The notes: generated by a model from the sequence alone, not told the origin. A stretch of 64,000 nucleotides of DNA from G965227875 sp965227875 (GCA_965227875.1 OZ245783.1:4898001-4962000); one strand, 5' to 3'; counted from the first letter of the stretch, positions 24,594 to 33,661 are shown. A program made the numbers and translations.

Positions 24594-25997
24594 TCAGCCT
24601 CTGACCTGGGTTTCGATAAGTCTTCCGCCCCTTCGGATGGCTATTGTCCACACGCCCTGCGGTGCGGCAAGGCGTTTGGCCAGTTCCCGCACGGTATCCA
24701 GCGGGTTGCCGTCGACCGCCACGATGATGTCACCGGCGCGGAAGCCGTGTCGCGCGGCCCGGCCACGGCCCGGATCGAGGATCACGACACCGGACTCGTC
24801 GAACTCGAACCCGAGTTCCTCGGCGACCGCCGGCGAAAGATTGGCCACCGTGGCGCCGGAGAACGGATTGCGCCCGCGCAACCTGGTGAGGTTCCGCGGC
24901 GGCACTTCAGGCGCGGTCCGCACCCGGACCTTGATGTTCCGCTCCTTCCCGCCGCGCAGGATAGTCACGTCCGCCGAACTGCCGACCTTTTGCGTCGAGA
25001 ACCTGAAATTGAAATCCTGCGGGTGGTGAATTTCCCGGCCGTCGAGGGCGACGATCACGTCTCCCCTCTTCAGTCCCGCCTTGAAAGCCGGCCCCTGCGG
25101 ATGGACGGCCTTGAGGAGTGCTCCGCGCGGACGGTCGAAACCGAGCGAGTCGGCAATTTCCTGCGTCATCTCCTGCATCGAGGCCCCGAACCAGGGCCGC
25201 CGGATGCGTCCGCCGGACCGCGCGGAGTCGAGGACAAACCGCACCATGTTGGACGGCACGGCGAACCCGATGCCGTTCGACCCGCCGCTGCGGCTGAAGA
25301 TCGCCGTGTTGATGCCCACGAGCTGGCCTTCAACATCGATCAGCGCACCGCCCGAGTTGCCCGGGTTGATGGCCGCATCCGTCTGGATGAAGGACTGGAA
25401 ATCGGAAACCCCCACCCTGCTGCGCGCCAGCGCCGAGACGATGCCGCTGGTGACCGTTTGTCCCACGCCGAACGGGTTGCCGATGGCAAGGACGAGGTCG
25501 CCCACTTCCAGCTCGTCGGAATTCCTGAAACTCAGGTACGGCAGTTCTCCCCCGCGCGCCTCGATCTTCAGAATGGCGAGGTCGGTACGCTCGTCCTTGA
25601 GAACCGTCTCGGCCTCGAACTCCCGCCCGTCATTGAGAACGACGCGTATTTCCGTGCCGCCCTTGATCACGTGATGGTTGGTCACGATGAAGCCGTCCGC
25701 GGAGACGATCACGCCGGATCCCAGGGAATTCTGCACCTTGCGCCTGGGAATGCCGAAACCGCGATTGCCGAAGAACTGCCGAAAAAACGGATCGTCGAAG
25801 AAAGGCGATGCCGGGCGCTGGGCGACGACACGGCTGCTGTAGACGTTCACCACCGCCGGTGCGGCGGACTTCACGACCGGCGCGAAGGACAGCTTGATCT
25901 GGCCGCGGCTTGTCGGCACCTCCTGCGCAACCGTCGACGACGACGTGGACACTGTCGAAGCGCAAATGGCAAGAATGACGAGAATGCAGCGGATCAT
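24594..25997 (-). CDS. degQ: Periplasmic Do-type serine protease (DegQ/DegP family)
   Basis: 467 aa from the ATG with a good GAGGTG site; a longer in-frame start at 26075 would read through the rplQ terminator. A signal peptide occupies about 1-24. Trypsin-like domain with catalytic His109 (TNHHV), Asp139 (RTDLAI) and Ser215 (NPGNSGGAL). Two PDZ domains follow at about 270-360 and 380-465. Degrades or refolds misfolded envelope proteins. It lies downstream of the rplQ terminator, so probably has its own promoter, and heads the degQ-rarA-fluC-rluC unit. Confidence 0.93.
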   Translation of the reverse strand: MIRCILVILAICASTVSTSSSTVAQEVPTSRGQIKLSFAPVVKSAAPAVVNVYSSRVVAQRPASPFFDDPFFRQFFGNRGFGIPRRKVQNSLGSGVIVSADGFIVTNHHVIKGGTEIRVVLNDGREFEAETVLKDERTDLAILKIEARGGELPYLSFRNSDELEVGDLVLAIGNPFGVGQTVTSGIVSALARSRVGVSDFQSFIQTDAAINPGNSGGALIDVEGQLVGINTAIFSRSGGSNGIGFAVPSNMVRFVLDSARSGGRIRRPWFGASMQEMTQEIADSLGFDRPRGALLKAVHPQGPAFKAGLKRGDVIVALDGREIHHPQDFNFRFSTQKVGSSADVTILRGGKERNIKVRVRTAPEVPPRNLTRLRGRNPFSGATVANLSPAVAEELGFEFDESGVVILDPGRGRAARHGFRAGDIIVAVDGNPLDTVRELAKRLAAPQGVWTIAIRRGGRLIETQVRG

Positions 25998-26034
25998 GAT
26001 CACCTCAAACCAAGACGAAACCTGTGGCTCGAAC

Positions 26035-26060
26035 AAAAATGGCGGCCCGCGGCCGCCACT
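26035..26060 (-). terminator. Intrinsic terminator of the alpha (rpsM-rplQ) operon
   Basis: On the minus strand an 8-bp perfect GC-rich stem (TGGCGGCC/GGCCGCCA) with a 3-nt loop is followed by TTTTT. It lies 32 nt after the rplQ stop and separates the ribosomal cluster from degQ. Confidence 0.85.
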
Positions 26061-26090
26061 TTCCTTGCCGAGCAACCGCGAGGCGCGTTG

Positions 26091-26522
26091 TTACGCGGCT
26101 GCTTCCGCGGTTGCCAGATCGTCCTCGACCTGAACAGGTCCGGAGTCCTGCCCGCGGGCCTCGGGATCACGGTCGACGAGTTCGATCACCGCCATGGGCG
26201 CGGAGTCGCCATACCGGAAGCCCGCTTTGAGCACGCGGGTATACCCGCCGCTGCGATCCTGGTAACGGGGACCGAGCGTCTCGAAGAGCTTCGCAACCAT
26301 CGCCTTGTCGCGGATTCTCGCGATTGCCTGGCGGCGGGCGTGAAGGTCACCGCGCTTGCCCAGCGTGATGAGCTTGTCGACGACGCCACGAAGTTCCTTG
26401 GCCTTCGGCAGCGTGGTGATGATCTGCTCATGCTTGATCAGCGCCGAAGCCATGTTGGCGAACATTGCCTTGCGGTGGCTAGCGGTTCTGTTGAGCTTTC
26501 TGCCCGAATTACGGTGACGCAT
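26091..26522 (-). CDS. rplQ: 50S ribosomal protein L17
   Basis: 143 aa. Core L17 (MRHRNSGRKLNRTASHRKAM, then ANMASALIKHEQIITTLPKAKELR) lies near the peptide exit tunnel. The last 20 or so residues form an acidic, alanine-rich tail beyond the minimal core, common in alphaproteobacteria. Last gene of the alpha operon, 57 bp after rpoA, followed by a clear terminator. Confidence 0.97.
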   Translation of the reverse strand: MRHRNSGRKLNRTASHRKAMFANMASALIKHEQIITTLPKAKELRGVVDKLITLGKRGDLHARRQAIARIRDKAMVAKLFETLGPRYQDRSGGYTRVLKAGFRYGDSAPMAVIELVDRDPEARGQDSGPVQVEDDLATAEAAA

Positions 26523-26579
26523 GACACGTTTCCCTGAACTTGAGTGAGCACGCCCGAGGCGACGCCCGTTGCTGTACGA

Positions 26580-27596
26580 TTAGTAGTGGTCCTCGAACCG
26601 CTTGGCCAGTTCCTCGATGTTTTCCGGCGGCCAGTTCGGCACTTCCATACCCAGGTGCAGGCCCATCTGGGCAAGCACTTCCTTGATCTCGTTGAGCGAC
26701 TTGCGCCCGAAGTTCGGCGTGCGGAGCATCTCCGCTTCCGTCTTCTGGATGAGATCGCCGATATAGACGATGTTGTCGTTCTTGAGGCAGTTGGCCGAAC
26801 GGACCGAAAGCTCCAGTTCGTCCACCTTCTTCAGAAGAGCGGCGTTGAACTCCAGTTCCGGACCGCGCTCTTCCGCGACTTCGCGGGTGGGCTCCTCGAA
26901 ATTGACGAAGATCTGAAGCTGGTCCTGCAGGATCCGCGCGGCGAAGGCCACGGCGTCATCCGGCTTGATCGATCCGTCGGTCTCGATCTGGAGGGTCAGC
27001 TTATCGTAGTCGAGGATCTGGCCCTCGCGGGTGTTCTCGACCTTGTAGGACACCTTCTTGACCGGGCTGTAGAGGCTGTCGACCGGCATCAGTCCGATGG
27101 GCGCATCCTCCGGACGGTTGCGGTCCGCGGCCACGTACCCCTTGCCGGTGTTGACGGTGAACTCCATGCGGATTTCCGCACCGTCGTCCAGCGTGCAGAG
27201 CACATGGTCAGGGTTGAGAACCTCGATATCCGCGGTCTCCTCGATGTCACCGGCCGTCACGATACCGGGGCCTTCCTTGCGCAGAATGAGGCGCTTGGGG
27301 CCTTCGACATGCATGCGAAGCGCGATTTCCTTGATGTTCAGGATCACGTCCGTCACATCCTCGCGAACGCCGGCGATGGACGAGAATTCGTGCAGCACGC
27401 CGTCGATCTGCACGGAGTTGACCGCCGCCCCCTGCAGGGACGACAGCAGCACGCGGCGCAGCGCGTTACCCAGCGTCAGGCCGAAACCGCGCTCAAGCGG
27501 CTCGGCGACCACGGTCGCGATACGGTTGGGATCATGCCCGGGATTGATTTCCAGCTTGTTGGGCTTGATCAGTTCCTGCCAGTTCTTTTGAATCAC
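26580..27596 (-). CDS. rpoA: RNA polymerase alpha subunit
   Basis: 338 aa. N-terminal dimerisation domain (starts MIQKNWQELIKPNKLEI; RYGFGLTLGNALRRVLLSS-type helix is present as FGLTLGNALRRVLLSS), flexible linker near residue 240, and C-terminal domain (VDELELSVRSANCLKNDNI, then GRKSLNEIKEVL) that contacts UP elements and activators. Between rpsK and rplQ as usual. The 116-bp gap before it may contain extra control, but none is obvious. Confidence 0.98.
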   Translation of the reverse strand: MIQKNWQELIKPNKLEINPGHDPNRIATVVAEPLERGFGLTLGNALRRVLLSSLQGAAVNSVQIDGVLHEFSSIAGVREDVTDVILNIKEIALRMHVEGPKRLILRKEGPGIVTAGDIEETADIEVLNPDHVLCTLDDGAEIRMEFTVNTGKGYVAADRNRPEDAPIGLMPVDSLYSPVKKVSYKVENTREGQILDYDKLTLQIETDGSIKPDDAVAFAARILQDQLQIFVNFEEPTREVAEERGPELEFNAALLKKVDELELSVRSANCLKNDNIVYIGDLIQKTEAEMLRTPNFGRKSLNEIKEVLAQMGLHLGMEVPNWPPENIEELAKRFEDHY

Positions 27597-27712
27597 CTGA
27601 GAACCTCGTTCCGGTATGGTCGCCGGGCGGCAATGTGCCCCGCCTGGTCCGACCTTGTCTTAGCGCCTGTACTCGATCGCGGTTCGTCGACCGCGACTAC
27701 ACTGCCTGCGGA

Positions 27713-28102
27713 TCAGACCCGCCGGCGTTTCGGCGGACGGCATCCGTTGTGCGGAATGGGCGTGACATCGCGGATCGACGTGATCTGGAATCCCGCCGCC
27801 TGCAATGCGCGAAGAGCGGACTCGCGGCCCGAACCGGGACCGGAGACTTCCACTTCAAGCGTCTTCATTCCGTGATCGGCAGCCTTCTTGGCTGCGTCTT
27901 CTGCGGCCATCTGGGCGGCAAACGGGGTCGACTTGCGCGAACCCTTGAAACCCATCATGCCGGCCGATGCCCAGGAAATCGCATTTCCCTGCGCGTCGGT
28001 AATCGTCACCATCGTGTTGTTGAACGTCGCGCTCACATGCGCAACGCCCGAGGAAATGTTCTTGCGCTCCTTGCGGCGCATACGCGTCTTGTCCTTGGCC
28101 AT
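27713..28102 (-). CDS. rpsK: 30S ribosomal protein S11
   Basis: 129 aa. Contains the conserved GVAHVSATFNNTMVTITD and the C-terminal DVTPIPHNGCRPPKRRRV. Binds the 30S platform with S6/S18 and helps form the mRNA exit. It starts 22 bp after rpsM. Confidence 0.98.
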   Translation of the reverse strand: MAKDKTRMRRKERKNISSGVAHVSATFNNTMVTITDAQGNAISWASAGMMGFKGSRKSTPFAAQMAAEDAAKKAADHGMKTLEVEVSGPGSGRESALRALQAAGFQITSIRDVTPIPHNGCRPPKRRRV

Positions 28103-28124
28103 AACCGGTCTGCCTTATCCAGAA

Positions 28125-28493
28125 TTATTTCTTCTTGCCCGCAATCGGCTTTGCCGGGCCCTTGCGCGTACGTGCATTGGTGTGCGTGCGCTGGCCGCGT
28201 ACCGGCAGGCCGCGGCGATGCCGCAGGCCGCGATAGCAGCCGAGATCCATGAGGCGCTTGATGTTCATCGCGACATCGCGGCGAAGATCGCCCTCGACCG
28301 TGTAGTCGCGGTCGATCACTTCACGAATCTGGATGACTTCCGCGTCCGACAGTTCGTTCACCCGGCGCTCGCGCGGGATGTTGACCTTCTCGCAGATGTC
28401 CGTGGCATTCTTCGGTCCGATGCCATGAATGTATCGAAGCGCGATTTCGACGCGCTTGTTCGTCGGTATGTTGACGCCGGCAATACGAGCCAC
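28125..28493 (-). CDS. rpsM: 30S ribosomal protein S13
   Basis: 122 aa, the standard length. The start is GTG at 28493, read V-A-R-I-A-G-V as in the family (MARIAGVNIP), with AGGAG seven to eight bases upstream. An ATG at 28514 would add seven residues with no family counterpart. C-terminal basic tail RTRKGPAKPIAGKKK contacts the P-site tRNA. First gene of the alpha operon. Confidence 0.97.
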   Translation of the reverse strand: MARIAGVNIPTNKRVEIALRYIHGIGPKNATDICEKVNIPRERRVNELSDAEVIQIREVIDRDYTVEGDLRRDVAMNIKRLMDLGCYRGLRHRRGLPVRGQRTHTNARTRKGPAKPIAGKKK

Positions 28494-28634
28494 TTCCCGT
28501 TCTCCTAAGTCCACCCGCCATCACGGCGGTCTTCAATCTGTCGAAAGCAGGTTTCATACGCGAAAACGACCGCAAGCAGCAGCCCCTGCAAATGCCGGCT
28601 GCCAGCGGAATCATAATCGCCTGAAGTGTGCGGT

Positions 28635-28663
28635 TTTTTAGGCTGCAATTGGTCGAACGTCAA
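28635..28663 (-). promoter_or_regulatory. Probable promoter of the alpha operon (rpsM-rpsK-rpoA-rplQ)
   Basis: Minus-strand -35 TTGACG (28658-28663), 17-bp spacer, and -10 TAAAAA (28635-28640) in the 194-bp gap between adk and rpsM. Transcription would start near 28628 and give a leader of about 135 nt. No terminator for adk is apparent, so read-through from secY-adk probably adds to expression. Confidence 0.55.
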
Positions 28664-28687
28664 CCGTTTTGCACCGCAAAAACGCAC

Positions 28688-29263
28688 TCACGCCTGATTC
28701 AACGCCTCCTCAATGGCACGGGTCACGTCATCGACGTCCGCCATGCCGTCCACAGTCTTCAAAATGCCGCGACCGCCATAGTATTCGATCAGCGGCGCGG
28801 TCTGCGCGTGATAGACATCCAGGCGCTTCTTCAGCGCCTCGGCATTGTCGTCCGCACGCGGCCCGCCGGCGGTCTCCGCCGCCCTGCCCTCGACACGGCC
28901 GATGAGAATCGAATCATCGACCTTGAGCTCGACCACGGCATCCAGGCCCAGCCCCTTTTCGCGCAGCATCACGTCCAGCGCCTCGGCCTGCGCGACATTG
29001 CGCGGGAAACCGTCGAGAATGAAACCCTTCTCGCAATCCGGCTGGTCGATGCGCTCGGAAATGATACCCACCACGATCTCGTCGGAAACGAGTTCGCCGC
29101 GCGCCATCACGTCCTCGGCCTGCTTGCCGATTTCGGTACCGGCAGCAACAGCCGCACGCAGCATGTCACCGGTGGACAGCTGGACGTAGCCCCGACTGTC
29201 CTCCAGGCGCTTGGCCTGCGTCCCCTTGCCGGCCCCGGGCGGTCCGAGAAAGATCAGCTTCAT
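28688..29263 (-). CDS. adk: Adenylate kinase
   Basis: 191 aa, the short form without the zinc or long LID domain. P-loop GPPGAGKGTQ at the N-terminus, AMP-binding STGDMLRAAV, and DGFPRNVAQAEALD. Makes 2 ADP from ATP and AMP. Its ATG overlaps the secY stop (ATGA), the normal spc-operon arrangement. The LID is reduced to a short loop between about 120 and 135. Confidence 0.97.
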   Translation of the reverse strand: MKLIFLGPPGAGKGTQAKRLEDSRGYVQLSTGDMLRAAVAAGTEIGKQAEDVMARGELVSDEIVVGIISERIDQPDCEKGFILDGFPRNVAQAEALDVMLREKGLGLDAVVELKVDDSILIGRVEGRAAETAGGPRADDNAEALKKRLDVYHAQTAPLIEYYGGRGILKTVDGMADVDDVTRAIEEALNQA

Positions 29264-30591
29264 CGACGCGCCCCCCTGAGCTTGGCCTTCTTGACCAGGC
29301 CTTCATACTGATGGGCCAGCAGATGGCTCTGGACCTGCGCCACGGTGTCCATGGTCACGCTGACGACGATCAGCAGCGAGGTGCCGCCGAAGTAGAACGG
29401 AACCGCCGCGTAGGAAATCAGGATTTCCGGCAGCAGACAGACCAGCGCGAGATAGAGCGCGCCGACGACCGTGATGCGCGTCAACACATAGTCGATGTAT
29501 TCCGCAGTGCGTTCGCCCGGACGGATACCGGGAATGAACCCGCCATACCGCTTCAGGTTGTCCGCCGTGTCCTTTGGGTTGAACACGATCGCCGTGTAGA
29601 AGAACGCGAAGAACACGATACCGCCGATATAGAGCAGCAGGAACAGGGGCTGTCCGCGACCGAGCAGCGCCGTGACGGTCGTCAGCCACTCGGGGCCTTC
29701 TCCCGACGAGAAGCTCGCCATGGTGATCGGCAGAAGCAGAAGCGACGACGCAAAGATCGGCGGAATGACACCCGCGGTGTTGAGCTTCAGCGGCAGGTGC
29801 GATGAATCGCCCTGGTACATCTTGTTGCCGACCTGGCGCTTGGGATACTGGACGATCAGCCGGCGCTGGGCTCTTTCGACGAACACGATAATGGCGATCA
29901 CGGCAATGGCCATGATGATGATGCCGATGATCAGGTAGGTCGAGATCGCGCCCTGGCGGCCCAGTTCGAGCATGCCGACGATCGCGGAAGGCAGCTCGGC
30001 CACGATGCCCGCGAAGATGATCAGCGAAATGCCGTTGCCGATGCCCCGTGCGGTGATCTGCTCACCGAGCCACATGAGGAAAACGGTACCGCCGACGAGC
30101 GTGATGACCGTGGTCACGCGGAAGAACATGCCCGGATCGTGAACGATGGTGCCGGACGCCTCGAGGCCGGCCGCGATGCCATAGCCCTGCAGCGCCGCCA
30201 GGAACACGGTGCCGTAGCGCGTGTACTGGTTGATCTGCTTGCGGCCCTGCTCGCCTTCCTTCTTGAGCTGTTCCAGGTGCGGCGAGACCGTCGTCATCAG
30301 CTGGATGATGATCGACGCGGAGATGTACGGCATGATGTTGAGCGCGAAGATCGCCATACGCCCGACCGCACCGCCGGCGAACATGTCGAACAGACCGAGA
30401 ATCCCGGCCTGGTTCTGGCGGAACAGGTCCGCCACAGCTTCCGGGTTGATCCCCGGCAGCGGAATGTAAGTGCCCAGCCGATAGACAAGCAGCGCACCCA
30501 GTGTGAACCAGATGCGCTTCTTGAGTTCTTCGGCCTTGGCAAACGCCGAGAAATTTATGTTCGCCGCGAGTTGTTCGGCTGCTGATGCCAT
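29260..30591 (-). CDS. secY: Preprotein translocase subunit SecY
   Basis: 443 aa, ten membrane helices. Begins MASAAEQLAANINF. Conserved loop YGGFIPGIRPG and GVIPPIFASSLL are both present. Forms the SecYEG channel with SecE, which is encoded 27 kb away in this window. An in-frame extension to 30726 would run through rplO and is rejected. Coupled to adk by a 4-bp overlap, 59 bp after rplO. Confidence 0.97.
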   Translation of the reverse strand: MASAAEQLAANINFSAFAKAEELKKRIWFTLGALLVYRLGTYIPLPGINPEAVADLFRQNQAGILGLFDMFAGGAVGRMAIFALNIMPYISASIIIQLMTTVSPHLEQLKKEGEQGRKQINQYTRYGTVFLAALQGYGIAAGLEASGTIVHDPGMFFRVTTVITLVGGTVFLMWLGEQITARGIGNGISLIIFAGIVAELPSAIVGMLELGRQGAISTYLIIGIIIMAIAVIAIIVFVERAQRRLIVQYPKRQVGNKMYQGDSSHLPLKLNTAGVIPPIFASSLLLLPITMASFSSGEGPEWLTTVTALLGRGQPLFLLLYIGGIVFFAFFYTAIVFNPKDTADNLKRYGGFIPGIRPGERTAEYIDYVLTRITVVGALYLALVCLLPEILISYAAVPFYFGGTSLLIVVSVTMDTVAQVQSHLLAHQYEGLVKKAKLRGARR

Positions 30592-30649
30592 TCGGTTTCT
30601 CCGTCCCCCCGGATGTGGGGCCCCCGATTGCCTGACCGCTGCCCGGCGG

Positions 30650-31138
30650 TCAGCCTTCGGCTTTGGCTTCGGCTTTTTCTTCGACCAGGACCTTGATAGA
30701 TCCGCCTGCTTTCTCGACGGCTTCACGTGCGGCCTTGCTGGCGCCCGCGACCTCGAGGTTGAGGCTCGACGAGAGCGAACCCTTGCCGAGGATCCGCACG
30801 CCGTCGCGCAGCTTGCCGATCACGCCGGCTTCCTTGAGCGCGTTCGCGTCAACGGTCTTGCCGGTGTCGAGCTTGCCCGCCTCGACGGCCTGCTGCAAGC
30901 GGCCGATGTTCACTTCGTTGTAATCCTTGGTGAAAATGTTGTTGAAACCCCGCTTCGGCAGACGGCGATGGATCGGCATCTGGCCGCCCTCGAAGCCCTT
31001 GATGGCGACGCCGGAGCGCGACTTCTGGCCCTTGTAGCCGCGACCGGCGGTCTTGCCCTTGCCGGAGCCGAGACCGCGTCCGACGCGAACGCGAGACTTG
31101 CGGGCGCCGCTGTTGTCAGTGATTTCGTTGAGTTTCAT
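30650..31138 (-). CDS. rplO: 50S ribosomal protein L15
   Basis: 162 aa. Glycine- and lysine-rich N-terminus (VGRGLGSGKGKTAGRGYKGQ) that penetrates 23S rRNA, then GGQMPIHRRLPKRGF. Longer than the usual 145 or so residues because of an Ala/Glu/Lys tail at the C-terminus. Confidence 0.97.
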   Translation of the reverse strand: MKLNEITDNSGARKSRVRVGRGLGSGKGKTAGRGYKGQKSRSGVAIKGFEGGQMPIHRRLPKRGFNNIFTKDYNEVNIGRLQQAVEAGKLDTGKTVDANALKEAGVIGKLRDGVRILGKGSLSSSLNLEVAGASKAAREAVEKAGGSIKVLVEEKAEAKAEG

Positions 31139-31163
31139 CGGACAATCTCTCGAATAATGCCGC

Positions 31164-31361
31164 TCACGACGCTTCGACGACGCGAACGAGGTGACTCACC
31201 TTTGCGATCATGCCGCGCACTTCCGGCGTATCCGGCAGTTCGCGGCGCTTGTGCATCTTGTTCAGACCCAGGCCGATCAGCGTCGCACGCTGCTTTTCCG
31301 GGCGCCGGATCGGGCTGCCGATCTGCTCGACAGTAATTGTCTTGGTCGTCTTGTCAGCCAT
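31164..31361 (-). CDS. rpmD: 50S ribosomal protein L30
   Basis: 65 aa. Typical short bacterial L30: TITVEQIGSPIRRPEKQRATLIGLGLNK followed by DTPEVRGMIAKVSHLV. Between rpsE and rplO in the spc operon. Confidence 0.96.
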   Translation of the reverse strand: MADKTTKTITVEQIGSPIRRPEKQRATLIGLGLNKMHKRRELPDTPEVRGMIAKVSHLVRVVEAS

Positions 31362-31399
31362 TTGCCGTCAACCTCTTCTTGGCGACCCGTCGGGTCCTA

Positions 31400-31963
31400 T
31401 CAGGCTTCCGCGCCTTCCACCAGTTCACTTGCACCGTCACGGCGGCGCGACACGATCTCGCTCACCTTCTTGCCGCGGCGGGCCGCGACCATGCGCGGAC
31501 TGTTCTCGCGCTTGAGAGCGTCAAACGTTGCCCGCACCATGTTGTAGGGATTGGACGTCCCGACCGACTTGGCAACGACGTCCTGCATGCCGAGCGTCTC
31601 GAACACCGCACGCATCGGGCCGCCGGCGATGATGCCCGTACCGGCCGGAGCCGCACGCAGGATGACACGTCCCGCACCGTGCCGCCCGGCGACATCGTGA
31701 TGCAGCGTACGGCCTTCGCGCAGCGGCACCCGGATCATGTTCCGTTTCGCCGATTCGGTCGCCTTGCGGATCGCTTCGGGAACTTCACGCGCCTTGCCGT
31801 GACCGAATCCGACGCGCCCCTTCTGATCGCCGACGACGACAAGCGCGGCAAAGCCGAACCGCCGTCCGCCCTTGACCACCTTGGCCACCCGGTTGATGTG
31901 AACCAGCTTGTCGACGAATTCGCTGTCGCGATCGTCGCGGTCTCTCATGTCGTTGCGTGCCAC
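31400..31963 (-). CDS. rpsE: 30S ribosomal protein S5
   Basis: 187 aa. Double-stranded RNA-binding fold (VDKLVHINRVAKVVKGGRRF) and the C-terminal GTGIIAGGPMRAVFE segment. Takes part in decoding accuracy and mRNA helicase activity at the entry channel. The N-terminal ten residues (charged Arg/Asp) are variable. Start ATG at 31963, 14 bp after rplR. Confidence 0.97.
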   Translation of the reverse strand: MARNDMRDRDDRDSEFVDKLVHINRVAKVVKGGRRFGFAALVVVGDQKGRVGFGHGKAREVPEAIRKATESAKRNMIRVPLREGRTLHHDVAGRHGAGRVILRAAPAGTGIIAGGPMRAVFETLGMQDVVAKSVGTSNPYNMVRATFDALKRENSPRMVAARRGKKVSEIVSRRRDGASELVEGAEA

Positions 31964-31976
31964 GTCGTCAATCCTC

Positions 31977-32333
31977 TTAGAACTTGAGTCCGCCTTCGCG
32001 GGCGGCGTCTGCGAGCGCCTTCACCCGGCCGTGATAGATATATGCGCCACGGTCGAAGATCACTTCGGTGACGCCCGCCTTGACCGCCCGGTCGGCAACC
32101 AGCTTGCCGATTTCGGCAGCGGCATCCTTGTCCGCACCGGTCTTGAGCTTGTCGCGCATTTCCTTTTCCAGGGTCGATGCCGAGGCAAGCGTCGCGCCTT
32201 CCTGGTCGTCGATCACCTGGGCATAGATGTGCTGCGAGGACCGGAACACCGAGAGCCGCGGCCGGCCGTTGGCCCGCTTGCGGATTTGCCGACGCACACG
32301 AATCTTGCGGCGATTTTCCACTGATTTTGACAT
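31977..32333 (-). CDS. rplR: 50S ribosomal protein L18
   Basis: 118 aa. Basic N-terminus and conserved RPRLSVFRSSQHIYAQVIDD, ending DRGAYIYHGRVKALADAARE. Binds 5S rRNA together with L5 and L25. Normal length. Confidence 0.97.
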   Translation of the reverse strand: MSKSVENRRKIRVRRQIRKRANGRPRLSVFRSSQHIYAQVIDDQEGATLASASTLEKEMRDKLKTGADKDAAAEIGKLVADRAVKAGVTEVIFDRGAYIYHGRVKALADAAREGGLKF

Positions 32334-32351
32334 CTTCGGAGCTCCTGCGCC

Positions 32352-32885
32352 TTACTTCTTCTTGCCTTCCTTGCGGAAGATATATTCATCGGAATACTTG
32401 ATGCCCTTGCCCTTGTACGGCTCCGGCTTGCGATAGGCCCGGATCTCGGCGGCAACCTGGCCCACGCGCTGCTTGTCGATGCCGGTGACGACGATTTCCG
32501 TCGGCTTCGGCGTCTGCACCTCGATGCCTTCCGGCACCTGGTAGACAACGTCATGGCTGTAGCCGAGGTTGAGCTGAAGCTCGCGGCCCTGGGCCTGCGC
32601 ACGATATCCGACGCCGTTGATCTCGAGCGAGCGGGAGAACCCCTCGCTGACGCCCTGGATCAGGTTGGCGACAACGGTCCGGGACATGCCCCACATGGCC
32701 TGGGCGCGCTTGCTTTCGTCGCGCGGGTCGACCTTGACGCCGTCGTCGCCCATTTCCGCCAGGACCTCGTCGATCAGCACTGCCGAAAGTTCACCCTTCG
32801 GGCCTTTGGCCGTGACCTGCTGACCGTCTATGGACACGGTCACGCCGCTCGGCACTTCAATCGGCTTTTTTCCAATGCGAGACAT
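32352..32885 (-). CDS. rplF: 50S ribosomal protein L6
   Basis: 177 aa, two repeated alpha/beta domains. Begins MSRIGKKPIEVPSGV, ends with the YKGKGIKYSDEYIFRKEGKK segment. Located near the sarcin-ricin loop and GTPase centre. Normal length and position. Confidence 0.97.
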   Translation of the reverse strand: MSRIGKKPIEVPSGVTVSIDGQQVTAKGPKGELSAVLIDEVLAEMGDDGVKVDPRDESKRAQAMWGMSRTVVANLIQGVSEGFSRSLEINGVGYRAQAQGRELQLNLGYSHDVVYQVPEGIEVQTPKPTEIVVTGIDKQRVGQVAAEIRAYRKPEPYKGKGIKYSDEYIFRKEGKKK

Positions 32886-32944
32886 GATCTGTTGTCTCCC
32901 TTATCTGTATTGCGGGCGGGAAACAGCTCCCGGCCCGCGGCTAA

Positions 32945-33343
32945 CTAAAATACCTGGCAGAGCACTTCGCCGCCGACATTCTGCGCACGCGCCTCGGCGT
33001 CCGACATCACACCTTTCGGGGTGGACAGGATCGACACGCCAAGACCGTTGCGGACGGTCGGAAGGTTGCGCACAGACGCGTAGACGCGGCGGCCCGGCTT
33101 GGACACACGCTGGATCTGCTGGATCACAGGCGCACCGTCGAAATACTTCAGCTCGATCTCAAGTTCGGACTTGCCGCCGTCGTAGTCGACCTTGGCATAG
33201 CCGCGGATGTAACCCTCGGTTTCGAGAACGTCGAGCACGCGCGAACGGATCTTCGAAGCCGGCGTGGACACCTTGTTCTTCCCGCGCATCTGCGCATTAC
33301 GGATGCGCGTCAGCATATCACCGAGCGGATCAGTCATCGTCAT
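32945..33343 (-). CDS. rpsH: 30S ribosomal protein S8
   Basis: 132 aa. Begins MTMTDPLGDMLTRIRNAQ. The C-terminal part holds LGVSILSTPKGVMSDAEAR, the 16S helix-21 contact. In E. coli S8 also represses the spc operon by binding the rplE leader. I did not find an obvious copy of that rRNA mimic here. Confidence 0.97.
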   Translation of the reverse strand: MTMTDPLGDMLTRIRNAQMRGKNKVSTPASKIRSRVLDVLETEGYIRGYAKVDYDGGKSELEIELKYFDGAPVIQQIQRVSKPGRRVYASVRNLPTVRNGLGVSILSTPKGVMSDAEARAQNVGGEVLCQVF

Positions 33344-33355
33344 CGCTTAAATCTC

Positions 33356-33661
33356 CTACCAGCTCGACTTGACCATGCCGGGGATCTGGCCGTTGGAAGC
33401 CAGGTCACGCAGCGCGATACGCGACATGCCGAGTTTGCGATAATAGGCCCGCGGACGGCCCGTCACCTTGCACCTGTTGACCAGACGCGTCTTCGACGAG
33501 TTACGCGGAAGCGCAGCAAGTTTCAGGCGAGCGGCGAAACGCTCTTCGTTGGAAAGCGACTCGTCATTGGCGATCGCTTTCAGGGCAGCACGCTTGGCTG
33601 CATATTTTGCAACGAGCTTGCGCCGGGCCTGATTCTTTTCAATAGCGCTCTTCTTTGCCAT
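33356..33661 (-). CDS. rpsN: 30S ribosomal protein S14 (zinc-independent type)
   Basis: 101 aa, the long form without the CxxC zinc ribbon; only one cysteine is present (NRCKVTGRPRAYYRKLGMSR). Located in the 30S head between rplE and rpsH. Confidence 0.97.
   Translation of the reverse strand: MAKKSAIEKNQARRKLVAKYAAKRAALKAIANDESLSNEERFAARLKLAALPRNSSKTRLVNRCKVTGRPRAYYRKLGMSRIALRDLASNGQIPGMVKSSW

Noticed and set aside
29260..30726. SecY with a 45-residue basic N-terminal extension
   Set aside because: The extension overlaps rplO in another frame. The usual MASAAEQ start is at 30591.
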